The notes under the pieces: model-generated
The model's database searches: none
What the model saw: only the letters and a program-made list of their open reading frames with translations
What the model was told of the DNA's origin: nothing
Shown here: piece after piece, positions 39,033 through 47,694 of the stretch
How the letters are laid out: each line of letters opens with the position of its first letter
Numbering within the stretch: the first letter of the stretch is position 1
Position numbers and translations under genes: made by a program
Source of the DNA: Blastococcus sp.
Lineage (GTDB): Bacteria; Actinomycetota; Actinomycetes; Mycobacteriales; Geodermatophilaceae
Reading direction: 5' to 3'
Assembly (NCBI GenBank): GCA_025465355.1
Contig: JAODNN010000025.1
Location: 1-64,000 of the forward strand
DNA: 64,000 nucleotides

Positions 39033-40607
39033 TCACGAGATCGTCAGGGACGGGCAGGAGACGGCCGCGACGCTGTCCCGGCCGTTGCGCAGGAAGATGT
39101 ACCCGCCGGACCACGTGGAGTCCACGTAGGAGGCCGACGCCCCGTCGTCCACGCGGCTCACGCTGAACCCGGTCGGCGTCTTGGCGATGGTGATCGTGAC
39201 CAGCTGCCTGAGTGCCGTCCCGGAAGGGACCGCCGCCGACGGGGTCAGACCGGTGATCGACAGCGATGTCGCGCCGCATGCGGCGACCGCGGACAGCGTG
39301 GCGACCTGCCCGGTCGGAAGGACGAACTGGTGCCCTGACTTCGCCGCATTCGACATCGCGTTCACCGGAAGCGACGTGACGGCAACTCCGGCCGCCAGGC
39401 CGCCGGACAGCACCGGCGTCACGATCGCCGACGTGGTCGTGACGCCCATGCTGACCATGCCGGTGCTGTCGGACGGCTGCCCGAACACCTCCAGCGTGCC
39501 GTTCCATCGCAGCGCGACGAGGTAGCCGGTGGACGTGTCGACGTCGTCGGGGCACTCGTCCGTGGCCACGCCGAAGTAGCTGCCGCCCCAGCGGGTCAGA
39601 TCCGACCCGGGTGGTCTGTCGTAGACCAGCTGAAGGCCGATCGTGTACGAGCCGGCGGCGTCGGCGACGGGGCAGACCGGGCCGGCCAGGTAGGGCGTGT
39701 AGTCCAGCGCCCACCGCCACGCCCCGGGTGCGCCGATGAACGGCCCCCGGCCCCCTTGCATGGTCGGGTAGGCGAAGAAGGGGCCGACGCCGGGGTAGAC
39801 CATCATCCCGTGGCTGAAGGTCCCGTCGATCGGCCACGGCGCCCTGGTCGTGCGGTAGGCATAGTCGCGCGGGGCGTAGAGCGGTTCGTTGGTGAAGACG
39901 CCGTCGCAGCCCGCGGCGATGACGGCGTCGTAGTCCTTCTGCATGTCCACCGTCCAGGCCAGCACGCGGAGCCCGACCGCCTTCAGGCCGGCGACGACGT
40001 CAGCGAAGTTCGCCGCGTCCTTGTTCAGGCCGACGAACTCCGCGCCGGCCGCGACGACGGCTGACGCAGTGGCCTGGACTCCGGTGCCCATCAGGTAGAG
40101 GGGGCTGATGCCGGCCGCCGCGATGAGGGCGATGTCGGTGATCTGGAACGACTGGACGATCACGCTCTTCTGCAGGCCGCGGGCGGCGACCGCGTCGATG
40201 ATCGCGGTGGTGGTCGCCGAGCCCCTGGTCTTCGACTCGGGAACGAGGACGACGCTGCCGCCGAGCCGGTCGAGGATGTCGGCGAAGGTGGGCACCGGCT
40301 GGTCGGCCCAGTGGCCCCCGAACCAGGCCGAGCAATCGACGGTCAGCGTGCGGATGCCGGGCGTGGTGAAGTCCGAGACGTTGCCGGATCCGGCGGTCGT
40401 GCGGTCCACCGTCGTGTCGTGCATGGCCACGAGAGCGCCGTCGGACGTGAGCTGCAGGTCCCCTGCCTCGATGGCCCGGCAGCCGAGGGCGGCCGCACCC
40501 TCGTAGGCGGCCATGGTGTTCTCGGGAAACAGGTTGGCGCCGCCGCGGTGGGCGATGACCAGCGGGAAGGCCAGATCGGAGACCCTGGCTCCCTTCCCCC
40601 CGATCAT
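39033..40607 (-). CDS. Glycerophosphodiester phosphodiesterase with phage-tail-like C-terminal region
   Basis: 524 aa. The first ~230 residues are a complete GDPD barrel: LVIAHRGGANLFPENT with the catalytic His-Arg and Glu, then VAMHDTTVDRTTAGSGNVSD (second His), VPESKT (metal Glu), and ending AAGCDGVFTNEPL. This hydrolyses glycerophosphodiesters to glycerol-3-phosphate. No signal peptide. The last ~290 residues are Thr/Ser/Gly-rich, beta-rich, and include LPTGQVATLSAVAACGATSL and SITGLTPSAAVPSGTAL, a repeat style common in phage tail and tail-fibre proteins. GDPD domains do occur on phage tails, so it may be a domesticated phage gene. Confidence 0.88.
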   Translation of the reverse strand: MIGGKGARVSDLAFPLVIAHRGGANLFPENTMAAYEGAAALGCRAIEAGDLQLTSDGALVAMHDTTVDRTTAGSGNVSDFTTPGIRTLTVDCSAWFGGHWADQPVPTFADILDRLGGSVVLVPESKTRGSATTTAIIDAVAARGLQKSVIVQSFQITDIALIAAAGISPLYLMGTGVQATASAVVAAGAEFVGLNKDAANFADVVAGLKAVGLRVLAWTVDMQKDYDAVIAAGCDGVFTNEPLYAPRDYAYRTTRAPWPIDGTFSHGMMVYPGVGPFFAYPTMQGGRGPFIGAPGAWRWALDYTPYLAGPVCPVADAAGSYTIGLQLVYDRPPGSDLTRWGGSYFGVATDECPDDVDTSTGYLVALRWNGTLEVFGQPSDSTGMVSMGVTTTSAIVTPVLSGGLAAGVAVTSLPVNAMSNAAKSGHQFVLPTGQVATLSAVAACGATSLSITGLTPSAAVPSGTALRQLVTITIAKTPTGFSVSRVDDGASASYVDSTWSGGYIFLRNGRDSVAAVSCPSLTIS

Positions 40608-40668
40608 GAAGATGCGGAGCGGACATGCTGTCCCTGGGCGGCGTGTCGCGTCCCGGGCTTCATGATCG
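40601..40668. repeat. 11-bp inverted repeat between GDPD start and TetR stop
   Basis: CGATCATGAAG (40601-40611) and its exact complement CTTCATGATCG (40658-40668), 46 bases apart. The left arm covers the GDPD start codon and the right arm the TetR stop codon. Possible weak stem-loop or operator; no other support. Confidence 0.4.
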
Positions 40669-41307
40669 CCGGGGAGTAGCGAGGTCGTCGCCGAACAGGG
40701 CCAGCGCGGCCATCCGCTTCCACAGCGCGAGGTGCGGATCGGTGGACGGCGGCCGGTCCTCGAACGCGTAGACGATCGCGACGCCGCGCATGCTGGTGAA
40801 GAGCAGCTCGCAGACTTCGGCGTACAGCGGTGCGGCCGCCACCTCGGGGCCCCAGATCTCGTCGGCGACGGCCCGGATCGCCGCCTGCAGCCGCCGTTCC
40901 TCGGCCCGCAGAGCCGTGCGCAGATCCGGGTCGGTGCGGGCCGCCGTCCAGAGCTCCATGGCCGCCCAGAACGGGGGCTCCTGGAAGGTCGCCCACATCA
41001 GGTCGATGGCGCGGTCGACGCGCTCGCGTCCGGTGGGCTGGTCGGCCATGAGGGCCGCGGCCCGGCGCCGCGCCTCCTCCAGCAGCGTCGTCGCGAGGTG
41101 CTCGGCGGCGGCCACGAGCAGCTCCGCGCGGGAGGGGAAGTGGTGCAGCAACCGGCCGCGCGAGACGCCCGCCCGCGCCTGCACGGCCAGCGTCGAGGCG
41201 CCCGCGTAACCCTCTTCCACGAGGCAGGCGATGGCGGCGTCGAGGATCAGCAACCGGCTGTCGGCGGTCCGTTCCGAGCGGGTCCGAGGCGCGTGCCCGG
41301 CGGTCAT
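40660..41307 (-). CDS. TetR family transcriptional regulator
   Basis: 215-aa repressor. ATG 41307 gives the helix-turn-helix in residues ~15-60: RLLILDAAIACLVEEGYAGAST, then VQARAGVSRGRLLHHFPSRAELL. The C-terminal ligand domain has long Ala/Leu helices. It diverges from the PaoABC-like operon with 127 bases between the starts, so it probably controls that operon and itself. Inducer unknown, possibly an aromatic or aliphatic aldehyde. Confidence 0.92.
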   Translation of the reverse strand: MTAGHAPRTRSERTADSRLLILDAAIACLVEEGYAGASTLAVQARAGVSRGRLLHHFPSRAELLVAAAEHLATTLLEEARRRAAALMADQPTGRERVDRAIDLMWATFQEPPFWAAMELWTAARTDPDLRTALRAEERRLQAAIRAVADEIWGPEVAAAPLYAEVCELLFTSMRGVAIVYAFEDRPPSTDPHLALWKRMAALALFGDDLATPRRS

Positions 41308-41434
41308 CGCGCGAGCGTAGGCCGCGCCCGGCAGCGGCAGGGCTTCCGGGCGGCTTCCGTCGACCGCCCCGAGTCCCCGGCCCGGCACGCCCCGGGCTGT
41401 TTGGCCGCATACGGCTGCGGGGCAGGAGCGGTAC

Positions 41435-41959
41435 GTGGACACAGAGATCACCCTGCGGGTCGACGGCGCGGCGCATCCGCTGACCGTCGACACCCGCACC
41501 ACCCTGCTCGACGCGCTCCGGGAGCGGCTGCGCAACACCAGCCCGAAGAAGGGGTGCGACCACGGCCAGTGCGGCGCCTGCACGGTCCTCCTCGACGGGC
41601 GCCGGGTGAACAGCTGCCTCGTCCTGGCGGTCACGGTGGACGACGCCGAGGTGACCACGTCGAACGGACTGGCCGCCGACGGGCAGCCGCACCGGCTGCA
41701 CCGCTCGTTCGTCGAGCACGACGCCTTCCAGTGCGGCTACTGCACGCCCGGTCAGGTCTGCTCGGCTGCCGGGATGCTCGCCGAAGCGCAGGCCGGCTGG
41801 CCCAGTCACGTGACCGCCGACCTGGACGCCGAGGACGTCGACCTCACCGATGCCGAGATCCGCGAGCGCATGAGCGGCAACCTCTGCCGCTGCGCCGCGT
41901 ACGCCAACATCGTCCCGGCCGTCGCCGCGGTCGCCGCCGTCGAGGGGGTCCGGCGGTGA
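41435..41959 (+). CDS. Aldehyde oxidoreductase, 2Fe-2S subunit (PaoA-like)
   Basis: 174 aa, GTG 41435. Electron-transfer subunit of a xanthine-oxidase-family molybdoenzyme. First [2Fe-2S] cluster: GCDHGQCGACTVLLDGRRVNSC; second: QCGYCTPGQ plus NLCRC. Unlike E. coli PaoA it has no TAT leader, so the enzyme is probably cytosolic. First gene of a three-gene operon with GTGA overlaps. Confidence 0.93.
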   Translation: MDTEITLRVDGAAHPLTVDTRTTLLDALRERLRNTSPKKGCDHGQCGACTVLLDGRRVNSCLVLAVTVDDAEVTTSNGLAADGQPHRLHRSFVEHDAFQCGYCTPGQVCSAAGMLAEAQAGWPSHVTADLDAEDVDLTDAEIRERMSGNLCRCAAYANIVPAVAAVAAVEGVRR

Positions 41960-42951
41960 GGGAGTTCCGCTACGAGCGGGCCGACGACGTGGACGGCGCC
42001 GTCGCCCTGCTGGCGGCCGACCCGGACGGAGCCTTCCTGGGGGGCGGCACGAACCTCGTCGACCTGATGAAGCTCGGCGTCGCCACACCCGATCTGCTGG
42101 TCGACGTCCGGCAGCTGACCTCGGTGGAGGTCACCGGGCTGCCCGACGGCGGGCTGCGCATCGGCGCCGCCGTCCCCAACGCCGATCTGGCCGCCGACCG
42201 GCGGGTCCGCGAACGGTTCCCCGTGCTCGCGCAGGCGCTGCTCTCGGGTGCCTCCGGGCAGCTGCGCAACCGGGCCACCACGGGCGGCAACCTCCTGCAG
42301 CGCACCCGGTGCGGCTACTTCACCGACGTCACGAAGCCCTGCAACAAGCGCGCGCCCGGCAGCGGGTGCGGCGCGCTCGAGGGGGTGCACCGCAACCACG
42401 CGATCCTGGGTCAGACCCTGGACGGACCGGGTGCGTGCGTGGCGACCCACCCGTCGGACATGGCCGTGGCCCTCGTCGCTCTCGACGCCGTCGTCCAGGT
42501 GGTCGGCCCCGACGGCGAGCGCGGCATCCCGATCCGTGAGTTGCACCGGCTGCCGGACGACGACCCGTCCCGCGACACCACACTCCGGCACGGTGAACTG
42601 ATCACCGCGGTCGACGTCCCGGTTCTGGGGTTCGCGTCCCGGTACCGCAAGGCCCGCGAACGGGCGTCGTTCGCCTTCGCGCTCGTGAGCGTCGCCGCGG
42701 CCCTCCGGGTCGAGGACGGCGTCGTCGCCGACGTGCGGCTCGCCCTCGGTGGGGTCGCGCACGCACCGTGGCGGGCCACCGCCGCCGAGGCGGCGCTGCG
42801 CGGGCAGCCGGCGACCGAGGAGGCGTTCGGCGCGGCCGCGGACGCCGAACTGGCCGCCGCGACCCCGCTGCGGGACAACGGCTTCAAGGTGCCGCTGGCC
42901 CGCAACCTCGTCGTCCGCTCGCTGCTCGACCTCGTGGAGGTGGCCCGGTGA
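41956..42951 (+). CDS. Aldehyde oxidoreductase, FAD/4Fe-4S subunit (PaoB-like)
   Basis: 331 aa, GTG 41956 overlapping the previous stop. FAD-binding motif LGGGTNLVDLMKLGV and RNRATTGGNLLQ (~residues 30 and 105). Residues ~118-140 have RCGYFTDVTKPCNKR followed by PGSGC: this extra cysteine set is the [4Fe-4S] site seen in PaoB (YagS) and not in ordinary xanthine dehydrogenases. C-terminal CO-dehydrogenase-type flavoprotein domain is intact. Confidence 0.93.
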   Translation: MREFRYERADDVDGAVALLAADPDGAFLGGGTNLVDLMKLGVATPDLLVDVRQLTSVEVTGLPDGGLRIGAAVPNADLAADRRVRERFPVLAQALLSGASGQLRNRATTGGNLLQRTRCGYFTDVTKPCNKRAPGSGCGALEGVHRNHAILGQTLDGPGACVATHPSDMAVALVALDAVVQVVGPDGERGIPIRELHRLPDDDPSRDTTLRHGELITAVDVPVLGFASRYRKARERASFAFALVSVAAALRVEDGVVADVRLALGGVAHAPWRATAAEAALRGQPATEEAFGAAADAELAAATPLRDNGFKVPLARNLVVRSLLDLVEVAR

Positions 42952-45056
42952 CCACGATCGACCGGCTGGTCGGAGCCGGTGTCGACCGGATCGACGGCCC
43001 CGCGAAGGTCCGCGGCACCGCTGCCTATGCCTACGAGCAGGACCCGGGCGAGCCCATCGCCCACCTGGCGGTGGTGCAGAGCACGGTCAACCGCGGGCGG
43101 ATCACCCGGCTCGACCCGTCGCGGGCCGAGGCGATGACGGGCGTGCTCGCCGTCCTCACCCCGGCGAACGCCCCCCGCCTGGCGGGTGACCTCGCCTCGG
43201 ACCTGCCGGTGCTGCAGTCGCCGGAGGTGCACTACCAGGGCCAGGTGGTGGCCGCCGTCGTCGCCGAGACCTCCGAGATCGCGAAGGCCGCGGTCGGTGG
43301 GGTCGTCGTCGAGTACGCGGCGGAGGTGCCGGACGTCGTCCTGAGCGCCGACCGGGACGACCTCTACGCACCCGAGAAGGTGATGGCCGGCTTCGACACC
43401 GATTCGGTGATCGGGGACGTCGACGGCGCCCTTGCCGCCGCGGCGGTGACCGTCGACGCCACGTACGAGACGCCGGCCCAGCACAACAACCCGATCGAGA
43501 TGCACGCCTCGATGGCCCGCTGGGACGGCGACTCGCTCACCCTCTGGGACGCCAACCAGGGCCCGCACACCATCGTGAGCGACCTCGTGAAGGGCTTCGC
43601 CCTGGAACCCGGTCAGGTGCGGGTGATCTCGCCCTACGTGGGCGGCGCGTTCGGGTCGAAGGCGTTCACCCACCCCAACCAGATGCTGGCCGCCATGGCC
43701 GCGCGGGTGGTGGGCCGCACCGTGGTCTTCGAGCTCACCCGGCAGCAGATGTTCTCGCTGGTGGGCCACCGGACGCCGACCATCCAGCGGATCCGGCTGG
43801 GCGCCGACCCCGAGGGCCGGCTGACGGCGATCAGCCACGAGGTCGTCGAGCACACCTCGAAGATCAGCGAGTTCGCCGAGCAGACGGCGACCGCGACACG
43901 GGTCCTGTATGCGGCGGCGAACCGGCGGACGACGCACCGGCTGGCCCGCCTCGACGTCCCGCCGCCGACGATCATGCGGGCACCGGGCGAGACGCCGGGC
44001 ATGTTCGCGCTGGAGTCGGCGATGGACGAGCTCGCCGTCGCTCTGGGCATCGACCCGGTGGAGCTGCGCATCCGCAACGAGCCGGCGGAGGACCCGGAAA
44101 GGCACGTGCCGTGGTCGAGCCGGCATCTCGTCGAGTGCCTGCGGACCGGGGCCGAGCGGTTCGGCTGGGCCGGCCGCGATCCGCGCCCGCGGATGCGCAC
44201 CGAGGGTCGCTGGCTGGTCGGGACCGGCGTCGCCGCGGCCACCTATCCGACCCGGCGGCGCAAGGCCGACTGCCGGATCTCCGTGGACGGCCGGGGGCGG
44301 TATGTGGTCGAGATCGACGGCTCCGACATCGGCACCGGCGCGTGGACGACGCTGTCGCAGATCGCCGCCGACGCGCTGGGCGTGGGGCTGGACGCCGTCG
44401 AACTCCGGATCGGTGACAGCCGGTTGCCGCGGGCCGGGGGAGCAGGGGGTTCGACGGGTCTGGCGTCGTGGGGCTCGGCCGTCGTCCTCACCGCCCGTGA
44501 CCTGCGGCGGCGGCTGGAGGAGCAGTACGGCGGTCAGCTGCCGGCCGACGGGCTGGTCGTCGACGGCGGCGTCGGGGGCGAGTCACCGCACGCGAAGACC
44601 CACTCGATGCACGCGTTCGGCGCCCACTTCGTCGAGGTGCGGGTCGACCGGGACACCGGCGAGGTGCGGGTACCCCGGGCGACCAGCGTGTACGACGGCG
44701 GGACGATCGTGAACGCGAAGACGGCGCGGTCGCAGTTCCTCGGGGGCTTCAGCATGGGCATCTCGATGGCCCTGCACGAGGAGTCGCAGATCGACGCGCG
44801 GCTGGGCCACTACGTCAACCACGACCTCGCCGAGTACCACATCGCGACCAACGCCGACATCGGCGAGCTGGACATCAGCTGGCTCGACGAGCCGGACGAG
44901 CTGGCCAACGAGATCGGGCTCAAGGGCATCGGGGAGATCGGCATCACCGGTGCCGCGGCCGCCGTCGCCAACGCCTACTGGCACGCGACCGGCCTGCGGA
45001 TCCGAGACCTGCCGATCACCCCCGGCAAGTACTTCCGCGAACTCGGCCTGACCTGA
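42948..45056 (+). CDS. Aldehyde oxidoreductase, molybdopterin subunit (PaoC-like)
   Basis: Catalytic subunit with molybdopterin cytosine dinucleotide, 702 aa, GTG 42948 in 4-base overlap. N-terminal RIDGPAKVRGTAAYAYEQ; the cofactor-binding segments YVGGAFGSKAF and RAPGETPGMFALESAMDELA; the catalytic Glu in GLKGIGEIGITGAAAAVANA near the C-terminus. These match the PaoC/YagR group, which oxidises aliphatic and aromatic aldehydes to acids. No PaoD/XdhC-type maturation chaperone is adjacent, so that factor must come from elsewhere in the genome. Confidence 0.94.
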   Translation: MTTIDRLVGAGVDRIDGPAKVRGTAAYAYEQDPGEPIAHLAVVQSTVNRGRITRLDPSRAEAMTGVLAVLTPANAPRLAGDLASDLPVLQSPEVHYQGQVVAAVVAETSEIAKAAVGGVVVEYAAEVPDVVLSADRDDLYAPEKVMAGFDTDSVIGDVDGALAAAAVTVDATYETPAQHNNPIEMHASMARWDGDSLTLWDANQGPHTIVSDLVKGFALEPGQVRVISPYVGGAFGSKAFTHPNQMLAAMAARVVGRTVVFELTRQQMFSLVGHRTPTIQRIRLGADPEGRLTAISHEVVEHTSKISEFAEQTATATRVLYAAANRRTTHRLARLDVPPPTIMRAPGETPGMFALESAMDELAVALGIDPVELRIRNEPAEDPERHVPWSSRHLVECLRTGAERFGWAGRDPRPRMRTEGRWLVGTGVAAATYPTRRRKADCRISVDGRGRYVVEIDGSDIGTGAWTTLSQIAADALGVGLDAVELRIGDSRLPRAGGAGGSTGLASWGSAVVLTARDLRRRLEEQYGGQLPADGLVVDGGVGGESPHAKTHSMHAFGAHFVEVRVDRDTGEVRVPRATSVYDGGTIVNAKTARSQFLGGFSMGISMALHEESQIDARLGHYVNHDLAEYHIATNADIGELDISWLDEPDELANEIGLKGIGEIGITGAAAAVANAYWHATGLRIRDLPITPGKYFRELGLT

Positions 45057-45075
45057 CCCTCTTCGCGTCAGACCG

Positions 45076-45597
45076 CTAGTGCTGGGGAGCGGGCGTCGCG
45101 TCGAGGTGGCGGAGCAGGGTCTCGCCGATGTCCCGCATCGCGGCCACCTGCTCGGGGGAGAGCTGGTCGAACAGGTGCGTCCGCACGCCCTCGACGTGGA
45201 TCGGGGCCGCGGCCTCCAGGGCCTCGAACCCGTCGTCGGTGAGGACGGCGAGCTGGCCGCGGCCGTCGCTCTCGCACACCTGCCGCCGGATCCACCCGCG
45301 CTCCTCGAGTCGGGAGACCGCGTGCGAGAGGCGGCTACGGGAGGACAGGCACCGATCGGCCAGCTCGCTCATCCGCATCATCCGGCCGGGGGTCTCCGAC
45401 AGCTGGACGAGGATCTCGTAGTAGCCGTGCGGGATGCCTGCTTCACGCGTGAGCTCGCGGTCGAGCCGGTCGGCCAGCAGCATGGAGCTGTTCAGCCAGG
45501 CGCGCCACGCCTTCTGCTCCTCCGCGTCGAGCCAGCGCGGCTGCGCCGCGGATTGGGCGGACTCCTCCTGTGAGGAGGCCCACACCTGGGATGTCAT
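45076..45597 (-). CDS. MarR family transcriptional regulator
   Basis: 173 aa. Winged-helix core: HGYYEILVQLSETPGRMMRMSELADR (helices 1-3), CLSSRSRLSHAVSRLEERGWI (recognition helix), RRQVCESDGRGQLAVLTDDG (wing), then the C-terminal dimer helices. It diverges from the YceI gene, which it probably controls through the duplicated sites in the 87-base gap. MarR/YceI pairs in actinobacteria often respond to quinones or oxidants; inferred only. Confidence 0.92.
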   Translation of the reverse strand: MTSQVWASSQEESAQSAAQPRWLDAEEQKAWRAWLNSSMLLADRLDRELTREAGIPHGYYEILVQLSETPGRMMRMSELADRCLSSRSRLSHAVSRLEERGWIRRQVCESDGRGQLAVLTDDGFEALEAAAPIHVEGVRTHLFDQLSPEQVAAMRDIGETLLRHLDATPAPQH

Positions 45598-45618
45598 GCC
45601 TCGAGTCTACTAGCGGAA

Positions 45619-45672
45619 TAGTCAAGCCCTCAACTACGCTGGCGGCGAGCAGGACGTCAAATGCTCAACTAC
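45619..45672. promoter_or_regulatory. Duplicated operator-like repeats in the MarR/YceI gap
   Basis: GTCAAGCCCTCAACTAC (45621-45637) and GTCAAATGCTCAACTAC (45656-45672) are direct repeats, 14 of 17 identical, 35 bp apart (about 3.3 helical turns). On the minus strand TTGAGG and TAGACT, 18 bp apart, form a likely marR promoter overlapping the first copy. The second copy lies in the YceI leader, next to its ribosome site. Confidence 0.6.
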
Positions 45673-45684
45673 TTCGGAGGCATC

Positions 45685-46248
45685 ATGACCAGCAGCACCA
45701 CCGTTCAGATCCCGGGCTACGTCGCCGGCACCTGGGACATCGACGCCACCCACTCCACCGTCGGCTTCGTCGTCCGCCACATGATGGTCAGCAAGGTCCG
45801 TGGCTTCTTCGACAACTTCTCCGGCGAGATCGTCACCGCCGAGAACCCGACCGACTCCAGCGTCACCGCCACCATCGACCTGGCCTCGATCGACACCCGG
45901 CAGGAGCAGCGCGACGCGCACATCCGCTCGGCTGACTTCTTCGACGTCGAGAACCACCCGACGATGACCTTCCGCTCCACCGGCGTGCGCGCCGACGGCG
46001 CCGACTGGATCGTCGACGGTGAGTTGACCCTCAAGGGCAACACCAAGCCGGTCTCGCTGGCTCTGGAGCTCAACGGCTTCGGCCCGGACGCCTACGGCGG
46101 CACGCGCGCCGGCTTCTCGGCCCGCACCGAGATCTCCCGTTCGGCCTTCGGTGTCGACATCGCGATGCCGATGGACGGTGGCGGCGTCGTCGTTGCCGAC
46201 AAGATCGTCGTCGAGCTCGAGATCCAGGGTGTGCTGCGCGCCGCCTGA
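45685..46248 (+). CDS. YceI family protein, copy 2
   Basis: 187 aa from ATG 45685 (GGAGG four bases upstream; an ATG at 45661 lies inside the operator repeat and is less likely). Canonical YceI: GTWDIDATHSTVGFVVRHMMVSKV, SIDTRQEQRDAHIRSADFFD, HPTMTFRSTGV, GELTLKGNTKPVSLALEL, and ADKIVVELEIQGVL. Cytoplasmic by lack of a signal. Lipid/isoprenoid binding protein; likely MarR-controlled. A strong terminator follows. Confidence 0.95.
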   Translation: MTSSTTVQIPGYVAGTWDIDATHSTVGFVVRHMMVSKVRGFFDNFSGEIVTAENPTDSSVTATIDLASIDTRQEQRDAHIRSADFFDVENHPTMTFRSTGVRADGADWIVDGELTLKGNTKPVSLALELNGFGPDAYGGTRAGFSARTEISRSAFGVDIAMPMDGGGVVVADKIVVELEIQGVLRAA

Positions 46249-46294
46249 TCGACTCGCGCTCCGGTCGAGCGCACTGGATCCACCCGCACCACAC

Positions 46295-46326
46295 CGAGGG
46301 CCCCGGGCATTCGCCCGGGGCCCTCG
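46295..46326 (+). terminator. Hairpin terminator after YceI copy 2
   Basis: Perfect 14-bp stem CGAGGGCCCCGGGC / GCCCGGGGCCCTCG with the tetraloop ATTC, 47 bases after the stop codon. Confidence 0.85.
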
Positions 46327-46414
46327 TGCTCTGTGTGCGTTCCGCGCCGTGACTCACAGAAAACGTTCAGCCCGTTCCCGGCGATCACTGCCAGGTTGAT
46401 GGGAACGTGGAGCC

Positions 46415-46918
46415 ATGGAGAGGAACCGGCCGGTGCTGGCGCTCTGGCCGGCCACCCTGGCGCGGCTCGTTCTCGGCGGGGTGTTCGTCGTCGCGGGGCT
46501 GCTCAAGCTGCCCGATCCTGCTGCCGCCGTCCGGGCGGTACGCGCCTACCGGCTGCTCCCGGAGGCCCTCGTCGGCCCCGTGGCGTTCGGCCTGCCGGTG
46601 CTCGAGATCGCGGTCGGGGTCGCGCTGGTCGCCGGGGTCTTCGTGCGGACTGCGGCGATCGCGTCCGCCGTCCTGCTCACGGTCTTCGTGGTCGCCGTCG
46701 GCTCCGCCTGGGCCCGCGGACTGCAGATCGACTGCGGCTGCTTCGGCAACGGCGGTCAGGTGGCAGCGGGGGACACCGCCTACCCCGCCGAGGTCGCGCG
46801 GGACGTCGGCCTGCTGATCGTGGCGCTCGCCCTGGCGCGCTGGCCGCGGTCCCGGCTGGCGCTGGGCCACCTCATCACCGGTCCGTCCACCGAGAAGGAG
46901 TTGTCGCGTGCCCGCTGA
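46415..46918 (+). CDS. MauE/DoxX-like membrane protein
   Basis: 167 aa with four membrane helices (LWPATLARLVLGGVFVVAGLLKL; VAFGLPVLEIAVGVALVAG; AIASAVLLTVFVVAVGSAWA; VGLLIVALALARW). Between helices 3 and 4 is IDCGCFGNGG, the conserved Cys pair of MauE-type proteins that act in disulfide-bond and maturation systems. The last codons overlap the DsbA-like gene by 11 bases, so the two probably work together on extracytoplasmic thiols. Confidence 0.88.
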   Translation: MERNRPVLALWPATLARLVLGGVFVVAGLLKLPDPAAAVRAVRAYRLLPEALVGPVAFGLPVLEIAVGVALVAGVFVRTAAIASAVLLTVFVVAVGSAWARGLQIDCGCFGNGGQVAAGDTAYPAEVARDVGLLIVALALARWPRSRLALGHLITGPSTEKELSRAR

Positions 46919-47681
46919 CGGGAAGTCCGGATCGTCGAAGCGGGCGGCCGCTCAGCGCAGGATCGCCGAGAAGCGAGCGGCCGAAGCGGCCGCCCGCGCA
47001 CACGCGGAGCGCCGCCGCCGGACGGTCATCGGCAGTGCCGTGGCGGCAGTGCTGGTCCTTGTCGCCGTCGTCGTGGGCATCGTCGTGCAGACCCAGCGCA
47101 CCTCGGCCCCGGCGAAGCTCGCCATCCCCGCGCACACCGTCGACTCCGGCTACGCCATCCCGGTCGGCACAGCGGGCGCCAAGGTCACCGTCGACCTGTA
47201 CGAGGACTTCCAGTGCCCGAACTGCAAGGCGTTCGAGGACGCGAGCGGGAGCACGCTGGCCAGGTTCGTCGCCGCCGGAACGGTGCAGGCGCGCTACCAC
47301 GGCATGGCCTTCCTCGACACCGCCGCCAACCACAACTACTCGACCCGGGCGCTCAACGCCGCGGGCGCCGTCGTCGATGACGCCGGTAGCACGGCGTTCC
47401 AGAAGTTCCACCTGTTGCTGTTCGCGAACCAGCCTCCCGAGACCGGCGGCGGTCTGTCCGACGCCCAGCTGACCTCCTACGCCCACCAGGCCGGTGCGAC
47501 CGACGCCAAGGTCGCGACGGAGATCAAGGACCTCACCTTCGGCGAGTGGGTGAAGGCATCCACCGACCAGGCCAGCAAGGACGGCGTCACCAGCACGCCG
47601 ACGGTGTTGGTCGACGGCAAGCGGCTGACCGATCTCTCGCCCGCAGGCCTGACTGCCGCCGTGAACACAGCGAAGGGATAG
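46908..47681 (+). CDS. Membrane-anchored DsbA-family thioredoxin-fold protein
   Basis: 257 aa from GTG 46908. Basic N-terminus of ~38 residues, one TM helix (TVIGSAVAAVLVLVAVVVGI), then an extracytoplasmic thioredoxin fold with VDLYEDFQCPNCKAFED (CPNC active site, ~residues 100-108) and the cis-Pro loop GVTSTPTVLVDGK. Typical of actinobacterial DsbA/MdbA-like oxidoreductases that make disulfides in exported proteins. In operon with MauE-like upstream and a small membrane protein 13 bases downstream. Confidence 0.92.
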   Translation: MPADGKSGSSKRAAAQRRIAEKRAAEAAARAHAERRRRTVIGSAVAAVLVLVAVVVGIVVQTQRTSAPAKLAIPAHTVDSGYAIPVGTAGAKVTVDLYEDFQCPNCKAFEDASGSTLARFVAAGTVQARYHGMAFLDTAANHNYSTRALNAAGAVVDDAGSTAFQKFHLLLFANQPPETGGGLSDAQLTSYAHQAGATDAKVATEIKDLTFGEWVKASTDQASKDGVTSTPTVLVDGKRLTDLSPAGLTAAVNTAKG

Positions 47682-47694
47682 GAGACTGGACGAC

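Noticed and set aside
39033-40607. Prophage around the GDPD gene
   Set aside because: No terminase, capsid, integrase or lysis gene lies nearby; only the protein's C-terminus looks phage-like.
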